64,000 nt of DNA from Myxococcales bacterium (GTDB lineage Bacteria > Myxococcota_A > Polyangia > Palsa-1104 > JAEUJZ01), in contig JAEUKB010000091.1 of NCBI GenBank assembly GCA_016794365.1, positions 1 to 64,000 on the forward strand, in the 5' to 3' direction. The stretch's first letter is position 1; each line of letters opens with the position of its first letter. Below the pieces are notes generated by a model, which worked only from the letters and a program-made list of their open reading frames with translations, was not told the DNA's origin and searched no databases. Of this stretch, positions 25,491 through 34,919 are shown piece by piece. A program made the position numbers and the translations under genes.

Positions 25491-27593
25491 ATGCAAGAAC
25501 CAACCGACCCTTCGGTTTCGTCGAGCGATGATCGGTCCGTGGACCCTTTCTGGGGTCCCGGGCGTGCGGTTGCTCGTCCCGAATCACTTTCTGTAGATGC
25601 GTTTGCGGCGTTTTGGTCCGCACTCGATGTCGCGCCTGCTAGTGCGGAGCCTGCCGAAGTCGTCGAGCCAGTCTCATGGCCCGATTCGGCTTCCCTGACC
25701 CCATCGGGAGCAACTCCGCCGGTGGTGATGACGGAAGAAGCGCCGTGGTGGCGGATTCCTGCGCAGATTCCCGACGAGCTGCGCGTGGACTTCGGTCTGT
25801 TGCCAGCGGACAGTAGCGATGCGAAGCTGACGGCGCTCATCACCGAGGTGGCTCGGCAGTTCTGGTCCACGCCAGACGATCGAAGCCCAGCGCTGCGCGG
25901 AACCGAAGCGGCGGTTGATAAAAGCAAGCAGAAGCAAAAGCTCAAAGGCAAAGAAGCGCAGGGGCCCGCACCGAAGAGTCCGCCAGTTGAGCTGCCCGCG
26001 ATCGAAGAAGAGAAAAACCCGGTCATGCGGCGAATCATTCGTCGGCTTCAGCGCCAGTTTGGGCTGTCGGGTTTCCGTCCGGGACAGGAAACAGCGATCC
26101 GAGCGCTCGTCGAAGGTCGCGATGTTCTGGGCATCATGCCGACGGGCGCAGGCAAGTCGCTCATCTATCAGCTGACGGCGTTCGAGCTGCCAGGTGTGAC
26201 GGTCGTGGTGTCGCCGTTGCTTGCGCTGATGCGCGATCAAGAGCAGAAGCTGCGACGGACCGGCGTGGTTGCGGCGCGGCTGGACTCGACGCTGACGACC
26301 AAAGAAGAAAACAAGACGCTCGACGACATCGAAGACGGCAAGCGCAAGATCATCTACGTTACGCCAGAGCGAGCGGCCTCGGGCAGCTTGCTCGAAGAGC
26401 TGGGCGGTCAGAAGGTCAGCTTGTTCGTGGTGGACGAAGCGCACTGCGTGTCAGAGTGGGGTCACGACTTCCGTCCGTCGTATCTGTTTTTGGATCGCGC
26501 GGCAGAGCAGCTTGGACGACCGCCGATCTGTGCGCTGACGGCGACGGCAACACCGGAAGTGGCGGACGACATCATCTCGCAGCTTGGACTGCGCGATCCC
26601 GAGCGGACCCACACTGGCTTCGATCGTCCGTCGCTGCACTTTGAAGTTCGTGAAACCTCTGACGAAAAAGCGCAGGTTAAGCGGCTGCTGCGGCTGATTC
26701 GCAAGGTGCAGGGCTCGGTGATCATCTACTGCTCGACGATTCGGACCGTCGAAGCGATTGCTGGCGCGCTGCCGGTGCTGGGCCTAAAAGTCGGCATGTA
26801 TCACGGCAAGATGGGCAAGACCGAGCGTGACGCGGCGCAGCAATCGTTTATGCGCAACAACCCGCGCATCATGGTGGCGACGAACGCGTTCGGTCTGGGC
26901 GTCGATAAGCCGGACATTCGCGCGGTCATTCACTACAACATGCCGGGCTCGCTGGAAGCCTATTACCAAGAAGCGGGACGTGCGGGCCGCGACGGTCGTC
27001 CAAGTCGCTGCATCCTTTTGTACAACCCGCAAGACGAGCAGGTGCAGAGCTTCTTTGTTGCGGGCAAGTATCCAAACCGCAGCGACGTGCTGAATGTCTG
27101 GAAGGCGCTGCGCAACGGGGCGGACAACATCCGAGAACTGGCGCTCGCGGCAGAGACTTCGCAGTCCAAGGCGCGCGTGGTGCTCGGCATCTTGAAAGAG
27201 ATGGAGCTGCTCACCGAAGGGTCAAACCAGACCTATATCTGGAGCGGCAAGGAAGCCGACGAGCTATCGCTCGGACGCGCCGCAGAGTCGTATCGCAAGC
27301 GTCGGGAAGGCGATCGCAACCGCGTGGCTGCGATGATCAGCTTCGCGCGCTCGACGCGCTGTCGGATTCAGCTTTTGCTGGAATACTTTGGGGACAAGTC
27401 GCCGCCGCTGTGTAAGCGCTGCGACAACTGCCTAAACTACGGTGACGATGCCGCCGTCGAGCACGCTGGAGAGCTGGCGAGGCCGCTTGATAGCGCTGAT
27501 GACGATGAGCTTTCGACCTCCCGCACCGCGTCGGAGTCAGCCAAGCCCGATGCCACGCCCAAGCCTCCCCGCAAAGACTCGCTGTTCTTTTAG
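25491..27593 (+). CDS. recQ: ATP-dependent DNA helicase RecQ
   Basis: A 700-residue protein. An N-terminal extension of about 180 residues, Ser/Pro- and Lys-rich, is not part of RecQ. Then follow GFRPGQETAIRALV (motif 0), GIMPTGAGKS (Walker A), VVDEAHCVSEWGHDFRP (DEAH), ALTATAT (III), and GLGVDKPDIRAVIHYNMP with QEAGRAGRDGR (V-VI). The RQC zinc site appears as CRIQLLLEYFGD ... CKRCDNC. No HRDC domain is evident at the C-terminus, which instead is short and charged. It unwinds DNA 3' to 5' in recombination repair. It ends with 4 bp of overlap with the convergent small gene. Confidence 0.94.
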   Translation: MQEPTDPSVSSSDDRSVDPFWGPGRAVARPESLSVDAFAAFWSALDVAPASAEPAEVVEPVSWPDSASLTPSGATPPVVMTEEAPWWRIPAQIPDELRVDFGLLPADSSDAKLTALITEVARQFWSTPDDRSPALRGTEAAVDKSKQKQKLKGKEAQGPAPKSPPVELPAIEEEKNPVMRRIIRRLQRQFGLSGFRPGQETAIRALVEGRDVLGIMPTGAGKSLIYQLTAFELPGVTVVVSPLLALMRDQEQKLRRTGVVAARLDSTLTTKEENKTLDDIEDGKRKIIYVTPERAASGSLLEELGGQKVSLFVVDEAHCVSEWGHDFRPSYLFLDRAAEQLGRPPICALTATATPEVADDIISQLGLRDPERTHTGFDRPSLHFEVRETSDEKAQVKRLLRLIRKVQGSVIIYCSTIRTVEAIAGALPVLGLKVGMYHGKMGKTERDAAQQSFMRNNPRIMVATNAFGLGVDKPDIRAVIHYNMPGSLEAYYQEAGRAGRDGRPSRCILLYNPQDEQVQSFFVAGKYPNRSDVLNVWKALRNGADNIRELALAAETSQSKARVVLGILKEMELLTEGSNQTYIWSGKEADELSLGRAAESYRKRREGDRNRVAAMISFARSTRCRIQLLLEYFGDKSPPLCKRCDNCLNYGDDAAVEHAGELARPLDSADDDELSTSRTASESAKPDATPKPPRKDSLFF

Positions 27594-27844
27594 TGACGGT
27601 TGTCGAAGGCGATGCCCTTCCGCACTTCCTCGATCGCGTCCTTGGTTAGCTCCAGCGCCTTGACGCGATGACCACCCTTGTCGGGCGTCGCTTTCTGTAG
27701 CTGACCCAGGGCAGACTCCAGCGAACTGAGCGCCGAACGCATATGCGGCTGCGGCTCGGCTCCCGCGCGCGAAACCATGTCACGGCCCACCACCATCGTC
27801 AGGGCCAGCGTCAAACCCAGGGTTGTCATCTTCCACACGTTCAT
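27590..27844 (-). CDS. Small exported protein of a conserved KGGHR family
   Basis: An 84-residue protein with a signal peptide (TTLGLTLALTMVVG) and a short helical mature part with the conserved pattern ALSSLESALGQLQKATPDKGGHRVKALELTKDAIEEVRKGI. The same K-G-G-H-R core occurs in small periplasmic proteins of many Proteobacteria. Function not known to me. AAGGAG lies upstream of the ATG, and a TATAAT-type -10 box is seen further upstream. Confidence 0.72.
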   Translation of the reverse strand: MNVWKMTTLGLTLALTMVVGRDMVSRAGAEPQPHMRSALSSLESALGQLQKATPDKGGHRVKALELTKDAIEEVRKGIAFDNRH

Positions 27845-27916
27845 CGGTCAGCTCCTTGCCTACTGTTTGGCTGTGCGGGAGACGATGGGCGTCTGGTTCC
27901 CTAAGTCCCCCGCGTC

Positions 27917-27922
27917 ATTATA
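27917..27922 (-). promoter_or_regulatory. -10 element TATAAT for the small KGGHR gene
   Basis: A perfect TATAAT on the minus strand, about 73 bases before the start codon. No good -35 box is found at 16-18 bases, so it is only a candidate. Confidence 0.35.
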
Positions 27923-28039
27923 TGCGGACGATGTTGGGCCGTCTTCGGTTCCCGACTTGCGTGCGGTGGCTCTGGCCGTGCGAGATGAAGGTCTGGGTGA
28001 GGAGATGACGGTCGGGCGGGGCAGGTCAGGGCAGCTCGG

Positions 28040-29389
28040 CTAGCCCATGCGCTCGATGAAGCGGGTGTCGAGCTTGCCGCGTACAAAGTCTTCGTTGTGG
28101 GCGAGACGGCGGAAGAAGTCGATGTTGGTTTTGATGCCTTCGATGATGAACTCGTCGAGCGCGCGCCGCAGTCGAGCGATCGCGGTCTGGCGGTCATCCC
28201 CGTGGACGATCAGCTTGGCAATCAACGAGTCGTAGTGCGGCGGTACGACGTAGCCTTGGAAGATGTGCGAGTCGATGCGTACGCCGGGACCGCCTGGCAT
28301 GTGCAGCGCGGTGATGCGACCGGGCGATGGCGCAAAGGTCTTGGGATCTTCGGCGTTGATGCGGACCTCGATCGAGTGGCCGCGCGCCTTGGACTTTTCC
28401 CGAAGGACATCGATCGGCAGCGGCTGTCCGGCGGCGATGCGGATCTGCTCGCAGACCAGATCGATGCCGGTGACCATCTCGGTGACGGTGTGCTCGACCT
28501 GGATGCGTGGGTTCATTTCCATGAAGTAAAAGTGCGGCTTGCCGTCGGGAGTGCGCTCGAACAGAAACTCAAGGGTTCCGACGGACAGGTACTTGACGGC
28601 TGCTACAGCCTGGGCGACGCGATCGAGCAGTGCGGCGCGCTCTTCGGGAAGCAAAGCTGGAGAGGGCGCTTCTTCGACGAGCTTTTGGTGCCGCCTTTGA
28701 ATGGAACACTCCCGCTCGCCAATGGCGACGACCCGGCCTTGACCGTCCCCGATGACCTGGACCTCGATGTGACGAGGCGCATCGACGAAGCGCTCGATGA
28801 ACACGCCGGGGTTGCCAAAGCCAGCTTGGGCTTCGGCGCGCGCGGTGTGGAGCTGATCGCGCAGGCGGCTCTTGTCGTGGATGATCTTCATACCGCGTCC
28901 GCCACCGCCCGCTGTGGCTTTGAGGATGACGGGCAGGCCGATGCGCTCGACGGCTGCGAAGGCTTCTTCGTCGGTCTTGATGATGCCAGTCCCAGGCAGA
29001 ACCGGGACACCGTGACCGGCCATGGTGGTGCGCGCTTGAACCTTGTCACCCATCAGTCGCATGTGCTCGGGCAGCGGACCGATGAAGGTCAGACCGGCGC
29101 GACGACAGACCTCGGCAAACTCGGCGTTTTCGGACAGGAAGCCGTAACCGGGATGGACAGCGTCAGCAGATGTGATCTCGGCGGCGCTGATGATCGCAGG
29201 AATGTGTAGATACGAGCGTCGCGAAGGCGGCGGACCGATGCAGACGCTCTCGTCGGCGACCTTGACGTGCATGGCATCGGCATCAGCGGTCGAGTGAATG
29301 GCCACCGAGGCAATGCCCAGCTCTCGGCAGGCACGGATGATGCGCAGCGCGATTTCGCCACGGTTGGCGACCAGGATCTTCTTGAACAT
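28040..29389 (-). CDS. accC: Acetyl-CoA carboxylase biotin carboxylase subunit
   Basis: A 449-residue protein. The N-terminus MFKKILVANRGEIALRIIRA and HPGYGFLSENAEFAEVC are typical of biotin carboxylase. The ATP-grasp part has GGGGRGMKIIHD, and the catalytic region shows MEMNPRIQVEHTVTE with EIRINAEDP-like EVRINAEDP. It carboxylates biotin on BCCP with bicarbonate and ATP, the first step of malonyl-CoA synthesis. No accB lies beside it in this window, so the carrier protein must be encoded elsewhere; a role in a propionyl- or pyruvate-type carboxylase cannot be excluded, but the length fits AccC. It is divergent from scpA. Confidence 0.92.
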   Translation of the reverse strand: MFKKILVANRGEIALRIIRACRELGIASVAIHSTADADAMHVKVADESVCIGPPPSRRSYLHIPAIISAAEITSADAVHPGYGFLSENAEFAEVCRRAGLTFIGPLPEHMRLMGDKVQARTTMAGHGVPVLPGTGIIKTDEEAFAAVERIGLPVILKATAGGGGRGMKIIHDKSRLRDQLHTARAEAQAGFGNPGVFIERFVDAPRHIEVQVIGDGQGRVVAIGERECSIQRRHQKLVEEAPSPALLPEERAALLDRVAQAVAAVKYLSVGTLEFLFERTPDGKPHFYFMEMNPRIQVEHTVTEMVTGIDLVCEQIRIAAGQPLPIDVLREKSKARGHSIEVRINAEDPKTFAPSPGRITALHMPGGPGVRIDSHIFQGYVVPPHYDSLIAKLIVHGDDRQTAIARLRRALDEFIIEGIKTNIDFFRRLAHNEDFVRGKLDTRFIERMG

Positions 29390-29553
29390 GGGGCCATAGG
29401 ACAGCCCAGGCGCGGTCCTTTTCGCAAGTCGAAATCGTCGCGGACCGCTGGATGCTGGGCCAGACGCAAGACTTGCTCAGGTGGTCGGGTGATTCGCTGG
29501 GGAATCGAGGCTCGCATTGGCGAAAGAGGCTGGTATAGTGCGCACCCTTTGCC

Positions 29554-30468
29554 GTGCAGCTCCTTGCCTCCGACTTAGTCCTCGCCGAGTTCGAGGGCCC
29601 TTTAGACCTGCTCCTTCACCTGGTGCGCAAGCACGAGCTGGACATCTTCAACATCCCGATCTCGTTTATTACCGCGCGCTACCTGGAAACCATCGAGCAG
29701 ATGCGAGCGCTCAACGTCGATATCGCGGGGGAATACCTGCTGATGGCGGCGACGCTGGCGTATCTGAAGTCGCGAGAGTTGCTCCCGCCGGATGGCAAAA
29801 GCGACGACGAGCCGCAGAACCCAGACGAAGAGGGCGAAGATCCGCGTCAGTCGCTCATCAAGCGGCTGCTGGCTTATCAGCGGTTCAAAGAAGCAGCGCA
29901 GTTTTTGGCGTCTCGGCCTGTGATGGGTCGCAACGTGTTTGCACGCGGGCTCGATCCAGCGGCGATCCTGGGTCCAGCGGGGGAAGCTCCGCTTCAGGAA
30001 GTGCCGGTGTGGGAACTACTGGAGCTGCTGGCCAAGACGCTGTCGAAGACGCGACGCAAGCTGGCGCATGAAGTCACCGTCGAGCGGCTCTCGCTGGCGG
30101 ATCGCATCAACGATCTGTGCGAGCACCTGGCGAAAAAAGATGCGTTCGTCTTTACCGATCTGCTGGGCGAGCTGGCCAAAGGGGAGTCGATCGAGCGGCT
30201 CGGCTATCAGATCGTGCTGACCTTTATGGCAGTGCTGGAGATGGCTCGGCTTCGGCTCCTGCATGTTGAACAGCGGGTCGATCGCGGCGAGGTCTTGATC
30301 CGGCGAGTCGAAGGCGCAATTCTGCCGCTGTCTCCGCGCCAAGGTGAGCTGCCGTTTGATGAAGAAGCGACGCCAACTGCCGAAGCAACCGAGACGGATT
30401 CCGTCGCAGAGCATGAAGCTCCCGTCGCAGTGTCCACCCAAGTTGAGTCCGCATCGTCCAAGTCCTGA
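29554..30468 (+). CDS. scpA: Segregation and condensation protein A
   Basis: A 304-residue kleisin. The N-terminus (LAEFEGPLDLLLHLVRKHELDIFNIPI) is the diagnostic ScpA start, followed by EYLLMAATLAYLKSRELLP. The C-terminal part is winged-helix-like. ScpA bridges the SMC ATPase heads and, with ScpB, compacts and segregates the chromosome. The start is GTG at 29554; no better codon precedes the conserved segment. Following scpB starts 8 bp after the stop. The acidic and Thr/Ala-rich end beyond about residue 265 is not conserved. Confidence 0.92.
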   Translation: MQLLASDLVLAEFEGPLDLLLHLVRKHELDIFNIPISFITARYLETIEQMRALNVDIAGEYLLMAATLAYLKSRELLPPDGKSDDEPQNPDEEGEDPRQSLIKRLLAYQRFKEAAQFLASRPVMGRNVFARGLDPAAILGPAGEAPLQEVPVWELLELLAKTLSKTRRKLAHEVTVERLSLADRINDLCEHLAKKDAFVFTDLLGELAKGESIERLGYQIVLTFMAVLEMARLRLLHVEQRVDRGEVLIRRVEGAILPLSPRQGELPFDEEATPTAEATETDSVAEHEAPVAVSTQVESASSKS

Positions 30469-30476
30469 GCCAAGCC

Positions 30477-31739
30477 ATGAAACGTGCCCGTGAAACCCGC
30501 TCCGCTGCTCGCAGTGCTACACCGTCCGTCGGAATGGATGATTCCGAATCGCGCGATTCAAACGGCGCGCACGGATCGAGCGATCACGATGAGCTGAGCG
30601 AGTCAGAGGACGAGGTGGCCGAACACCTGATGCCTCCGTGGGGCGATGCGCTGGCTGGCGCTGCACTGTCTTTCGGTGGTGAAGACGGAGACGCAGCAAG
30701 CGGCGACAACCCGGAAGTGAGCTGGCCGCTGACCGGCGAGCGGCTGATTTCGGTGCTGGAGAGCCTGCTGTTTGCCGCCGACAAGCCGCTATCGGTCGAG
30801 CGCATTCATGAGCTGCTCGAAGAGACCGCCGCTGCGCCGCACAAGCCAAGTGGTCCACCGTTATATAAGCCGCAGCAGATTGAAGGTGCGCTGCTCAGCC
30901 TGGCCGAGCTGCTCGAGCGACACGGACGCGGCCTTGGACTGCATGAAGTGGCGGGAGGCTGGCAGCTTCGGACCGCTCCGCAGAATGCGCCGTGGGTTTC
31001 GCGACTGCTCAAGCAAAAGCCGGTTCGTCTGTCACGCGCACAGCTGGAAGCGCTGGCGATTGTGGCGTACCGACAGCCGATCACACGACCGGAGATCGAT
31101 GACATTCGCGGTGTCGATTCGGGTGCGTCGCTGCGCATGCTGCTCGATCGCGGCTTGATTCGCATCCTGGGCAAAAAAGAAGAGCCAGGCAGGCCGCTTT
31201 TGTACGGCACAACCAAAGAGTTTCTGGAGTTCTTTAACCTCAAAGATCTCAAGGACTTGCCGACGCTGCGTGAGTATTACGACCTGACGGACGAGAGCCG
31301 TGACAAGGTCCGCGCTGCTGGGTTTGAGCCGCCGGTGCCTGGGCCTACGCAAGGAACGCTGCCCGTCGAGCCGCTTTTGTCTCCTCCGTCGGAAGCTGCG
31401 GCACCCGTTGCGAGTGCTGCTGCGGCTTCGTCTGCTGCGTCTACACCTGCCAGCGACGAGCCAGCCAGCGTCGATCCGGGATCTCCAGCGGCTGTGACTG
31501 CGCGCGCGGTGGAGCTTATCGATCAGCAGCTCGCCGACGATGCAGAAAACCTCGCCAAGATTGATGAAATGATTCGCGCCGTGAACACGGCCTTCCCGCT
31601 CCTGGACCCGCAGCTTTTTGGCGTTCCGCTCGACGCGGCGCAAGCCAAAGTGGCTGCTGCGACTGAACCGCCTGCGGCGAGCACATCGCCGACGGAACCA
31701 GCCGATGGTCCAGCCGAGCCAACCGCAGAGAGTGAATGA
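30477..31739 (+). CDS. scpB: Segregation and condensation protein B, with acidic N- and C-terminal extensions
   Basis: A 420-residue protein. The ScpB core spans about residues 80-275: LISVLESLLFAADKPLSVERIHELL, then LARAQLEALAIVAYRQPITRPEIDDIRGVDSGASL-type winged-helix segments and GRPLLYGTTKEFLEFF. It acts with ScpA and SMC. Usual ScpB is about 180-250 residues; here the first 80 residues are Ser/Asp/Glu-rich and the last 130 or so Ala/Pro/Glu-rich. The stop overlaps the rluB start by 4 bp (ATGA). Order scpA-scpB-rluB is the normal one across bacteria. Confidence 0.9.
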   Translation: MKRARETRSAARSATPSVGMDDSESRDSNGAHGSSDHDELSESEDEVAEHLMPPWGDALAGAALSFGGEDGDAASGDNPEVSWPLTGERLISVLESLLFAADKPLSVERIHELLEETAAAPHKPSGPPLYKPQQIEGALLSLAELLERHGRGLGLHEVAGGWQLRTAPQNAPWVSRLLKQKPVRLSRAQLEALAIVAYRQPITRPEIDDIRGVDSGASLRMLLDRGLIRILGKKEEPGRPLLYGTTKEFLEFFNLKDLKDLPTLREYYDLTDESRDKVRAAGFEPPVPGPTQGTLPVEPLLSPPSEAAAPVASAAAASSAASTPASDEPASVDPGSPAAVTARAVELIDQQLADDAENLAKIDEMIRAVNTAFPLLDPQLFGVPLDAAQAKVAAATEPPAASTSPTEPADGPAEPTAESE

Positions 31740-33205
31740 ACATGAACGGTATTCGCTTACAGCTCCTCCTCGCCAAAGCTGGCATTGCTTCTCGTAGACA
31801 CGCGGAGGTGCTGATCAGTCAAGGTCACGTCGCGGTCAATGGCCGTGTGGTGACGCAGCTGGGTACGCGCGTCGATCCAGCGACCGATCGCATCAGCGTC
31901 GATGGCAAGCTGGTCGAACAAGAGCCGCTGGCTTATTACCTGCTGAACAAGCCGAAAGGCTACGTCACGACCGCGTCGGATCCCGATGGCCGTCAGACGG
32001 TGTTTGATCTGATTCCCGATGCGCCGGTGCGACTGTTTGCGGTGGGACGGCTCGACTACAACACCGAAGGTGTGCTGCTGCTGACGAACGATGGAGAGCT
32101 GGCGCACGCGCTGATGCATCCCAGCCGAGGTGTCCCAAAGGTCTATCACGCCAAGTTCCGAGAAGAGCTGACGCCGATGATGATCGCTCGGCTCAAAGAA
32201 GGTGTGGATCTGCCGCCGCCGCGACCGATGGGACGAGACGGTCAGCCGCTGCCGGTGCCCGCGCATCACGGCATGCCGGAACGCAGTGCTCCGGCAGAGG
32301 TTCGCGTGCTGAAGTTTACGTCGCGTCACACCTGGGCCGAGCTGCGCATTCACGAAGGCAAAAACCGTCAGATTCACCGGATGGCGGAAGCGGTGGGATC
32401 GTCGCTGCTCAAGCTGGTTCGCGTCGAATATGCGGGGCTTTCGGCGGACAACGTCGAAGTGGGCGCGTATCGTCCGCTGCGCTCGCAAGAAGTGGCGAAG
32501 CTACGACAGATGTGTGGACTTTCTCCGACGGCGGTGCGATCGGCGCAGCTCGAAGAACGCACCCGCAGCAGCCAGCGAAGTCGTCCCGAGCACTCGAGCC
32601 GACCCGAGACGCGCGGGCAAGAACGACCAGCACCGAGAAGGTTTGAAGAGCGACCAGCGCCGAAGAGATTCGAGGAGCGACCAGCAGCGCCGAAGAGATT
32701 CGAGGAGCGACCAGCGCCGAAGAGATTCGATGATCGGCCAGCGCCGAAGAGATTCGATGATCGGCCACCAGCGCCGAAGAGATTCGAGGAGCGACCAGCG
32801 CCGAGAAGGTTTGAAGAGCGACCAGCAGCGCCGAAGAGATTCGATGATCGGCCACCAGCGCCGAGAAGATTCGATGATCGACCAGCGCCGAAGAGATTCG
32901 ATGAGCGACCAGCACCGAGAAGATTCGAGGAGCGACCAGCAGCGCCGAAGAGATTCGATGATCGGCCACCAGCGCCGAAGAGATTCGATGATCGGCCAGC
33001 GCCGAAGAGATTCGATGATCGACCAGCGCCGAGAAGATTCGATGATCGGCCAGCGCCGAGAAGATTCGATGATCGGCCAGCGCCGAGACGGTTCGATGAG
33101 CGGCCAGCGCCGAGACGGTTCGATGAGCGGCAGCAAAAGCCGGGCGGACGACAGCCTGCTGGGCCTCGGGATCGCTACGATCACGCGACGCCACCTGCGG
33201 AGTAG
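31736..33205 (+). CDS. rluB: Pseudouridine synthase RluB/RsuA family with repeat tail
   Basis: A 489-residue protein. Residues about 5-65 are an S4 RNA-binding domain (LAKAGIASRRHAEVLISQGHV), then LNKPKGYVTTASDP, and the catalytic Asp in FAVGRLDYNTEGVLLLTNDG, with IHEGKNRQIHRMAEAVG near the end of the core (about residue 265). It isomerises a uridine in rRNA. The last 200 residues are a tandem repeat (see repeat entry) rich in Arg, Pro, Asp and Glu. Start: the ATG at 31736 overlaps the scpB stop; an ATG at 31742 is an alternative. Tail of this size is unusual for the family. Confidence 0.87.
   Translation: MNMNGIRLQLLLAKAGIASRRHAEVLISQGHVAVNGRVVTQLGTRVDPATDRISVDGKLVEQEPLAYYLLNKPKGYVTTASDPDGRQTVFDLIPDAPVRLFAVGRLDYNTEGVLLLTNDGELAHALMHPSRGVPKVYHAKFREELTPMMIARLKEGVDLPPPRPMGRDGQPLPVPAHHGMPERSAPAEVRVLKFTSRHTWAELRIHEGKNRQIHRMAEAVGSSLLKLVRVEYAGLSADNVEVGAYRPLRSQEVAKLRQMCGLSPTAVRSAQLEERTRSSQRSRPEHSSRPETRGQERPAPRRFEERPAPKRFEERPAAPKRFEERPAPKRFDDRPAPKRFDDRPPAPKRFEERPAPRRFEERPAAPKRFDDRPPAPRRFDDRPAPKRFDERPAPRRFEERPAAPKRFDDRPPAPKRFDDRPAPKRFDDRPAPRRFDDRPAPRRFDDRPAPRRFDERPAPRRFDERQQKPGGRQPAGPRDRYDHATPPAE
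32623..33126 (+). repeat. Tandem 27/30-bp coding repeats at the 3' end of rluB
   Basis: Eighteen units encode RPAP(K/R)RF(D/E)(D/E); twelve are 9 residues and six have an extra Ala or Pro (10 residues), giving 27- or 30-bp units. The DNA has almost no stop codons in several frames, which makes long false ORFs there. Units vary at set positions (K/R, D/E, A/P), which suggests unequal crossing-over followed by drift. Confidence 0.9.
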
Positions 33206-33232
33206 GCCAAGATAGGACGTGGAGGCGAGCGG

Positions 33233-34915
33233 ATGTCGGCAGCGGACGAGCAGACGCCGTGGTGGCAGAAGACGACGGTCTATCAGATCTATCCACGGTC
33301 GTTTCTGGACACCAACGGAGACGGCATCGGCGATCTGCCGGGAATCTTGGCCAAGCTCGACTATCTTTCGGCGCTTGGCGTCGAGACGCTGTGGCTGACT
33401 CCGTTTTTCGATAGCCCGCAGCGTGACTTCGGCTACGACATTCGTTCGTACAGCAAGATCGCGACCGAGCACGGAAGCTGGGCCGACTTTGACAAGCTGC
33501 TCGCTGCGGTTCACTCACGCGGGATGAAGCTGGTGCTCGACATGGTGCTCAACCATACGTCCGACGAGCATCCTTGGTTTCGCGAAGCCCTGCGACGCAA
33601 AGACAGCAAAGAGCGCGACTTTTATCTGTTTCGACGCGGCAAAGGAAAGCGCACTCCACCGACGAACTGGCGATCGATGATCGGGCCGCGTGGCTGGCAC
33701 TACGACGAAGCGAGCGGTGAGTGGTATTTCGCGAGCTTTCTGCCGTTTCAGCCGGATCTGAACCATCGCAACCCGACGGTGCAGAAAGCGATGCTCGAGA
33801 TCTGTGAGAGCTTCTGTCGCAGAGGCGTCGATGGACTGCGGCTCGATATCTTCAATGCGCTGTTCAAAGATCCGCGTTTTCTCGACAATCCTTCGTCGCT
33901 GCGTCCGCTTCCAAGCGAGGACAATGCCGACGGATTTTTTCAGCGCAACCTGTACACCATCAATCATCCCGACAGCATGGCGTTTGCGAAGACGCTGCGT
34001 AGGCACATTGATGCGGTGCCAGGCGGTCCGCGCTTTTTGGTCGGCGAAGTCTTTGGTCCACCCAGCCTGCTGCGTCAGTACTGTGGCGAAACCGGCGACG
34101 GGCTGAACCTGGTCTTTTTGTTCAAGACGCTGCGGACTGCCTTTTCGGCGCAGGCGTTTCACTCGCTCATCGAGGAATACGAGCGAGACTTTGCCGATCC
34201 ACTGCTGCCGACTTGGGTGCTGGGCAATCACGATCGTGCTCGCTACATCGAGCGAGTCGGCGACGATCCTCGACGAGCCAAGGTGCTGGCGACGCTTCAG
34301 CTGACGGCGCGCGGCGTTCCGTTTCTGTATCAAGGCGACGAGATCGGGATGACCAACTTGGATCTGCCGATTGCGTCGGCGCTCGATCCGCTGGCGCACC
34401 TGTATCGCTTTGTGCCGCCGTGGCTTCAGACCAAGCTGCGTCGCAGCGGTGTGCTGATCAACCGCGATGAGTGTCGGACCCCGATGCAGTGGAGCGCGGA
34501 CGACAACGCAGGATTTTCAGCACCTCGGACGCGTCCGTGGCTTCCAGTGCATCCAAACTATCCGTGGATCAATGTGTCCAGCCAGCTTGGCGATCCGGGC
34601 TCGCTGCTTTCGCATTACAAACAGCTCCTTGCGCTGCGACGTGCGCTGCCTGCGCTTCATGCGGGACGGCTGTCGCTGTGGCATCCGACCAACTTGCCGC
34701 ACGATGTCCTTGGCTACACGCGCCAGCAGGATCGAGATGCGCAAGGTGCGATCGACGTGCTGCTCCATTTTGGAACACAGCTTACCGAGGTCGCTTTGCC
34801 TGGCCCGCGTCGTGTGCTCTACTCAACCCATCGCGAGTCACCACTTCTCGACGGAAATCGAATCAGGCTTCGTCCGTTAGAGTGCGTGATGTTGGCTCTT
34901 CCACACAAGGAGTGA
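33233..34915 (+). CDS. GH13 alpha-glucosidase / trehalose-synthase-like enzyme
   Basis: A 560-residue (beta/alpha)8 protein. Early motifs VYQIYPRSFLDTNGDGIGDLPGI and WLTPFFDSP fit the oligo-1,6-glucosidase and trehalose synthase branch. The catalytic residues are Asp in GVDGLRLDIFN (nucleophile), Glu in FLVGEVFGP (acid/base) and Asp in WVLGNHDRARY. It should act on alpha-1,4 or alpha-1,6 glucosides in the cytoplasm; no signal peptide. The product (glucose release versus transfer or isomerisation) is not clear from sequence. GTGGAGG is upstream of the ATG. It follows rluB by 27 bp. Confidence 0.87.
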   Translation: MSAADEQTPWWQKTTVYQIYPRSFLDTNGDGIGDLPGILAKLDYLSALGVETLWLTPFFDSPQRDFGYDIRSYSKIATEHGSWADFDKLLAAVHSRGMKLVLDMVLNHTSDEHPWFREALRRKDSKERDFYLFRRGKGKRTPPTNWRSMIGPRGWHYDEASGEWYFASFLPFQPDLNHRNPTVQKAMLEICESFCRRGVDGLRLDIFNALFKDPRFLDNPSSLRPLPSEDNADGFFQRNLYTINHPDSMAFAKTLRRHIDAVPGGPRFLVGEVFGPPSLLRQYCGETGDGLNLVFLFKTLRTAFSAQAFHSLIEEYERDFADPLLPTWVLGNHDRARYIERVGDDPRRAKVLATLQLTARGVPFLYQGDEIGMTNLDLPIASALDPLAHLYRFVPPWLQTKLRRSGVLINRDECRTPMQWSADDNAGFSAPRTRPWLPVHPNYPWINVSSQLGDPGSLLSHYKQLLALRRALPALHAGRLSLWHPTNLPHDVLGYTRQQDRDAQGAIDVLLHFGTQLTEVALPGPRRVLYSTHRESPLLDGNRIRLRPLECVMLALPHKE

Positions 34916-34919
34916 GTCC

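Noticed and set aside
29517..29539. TTGGCG/TATAGT as a scpA promoter
   Set aside because: Only 11 bases between the boxes; too short for sigma-70.
32623..33126. CRISPR-like array of short repeats
   Set aside because: Units are contiguous, coding and without unique spacers; it is a protein repeat.
32409..33518. Long open frames on both strands over the rluB repeat
   Set aside because: They arise because the 27/30-bp repeat has no stop in several frames; their products are Arg/Ser-rich low complexity and the real frame is rluB.
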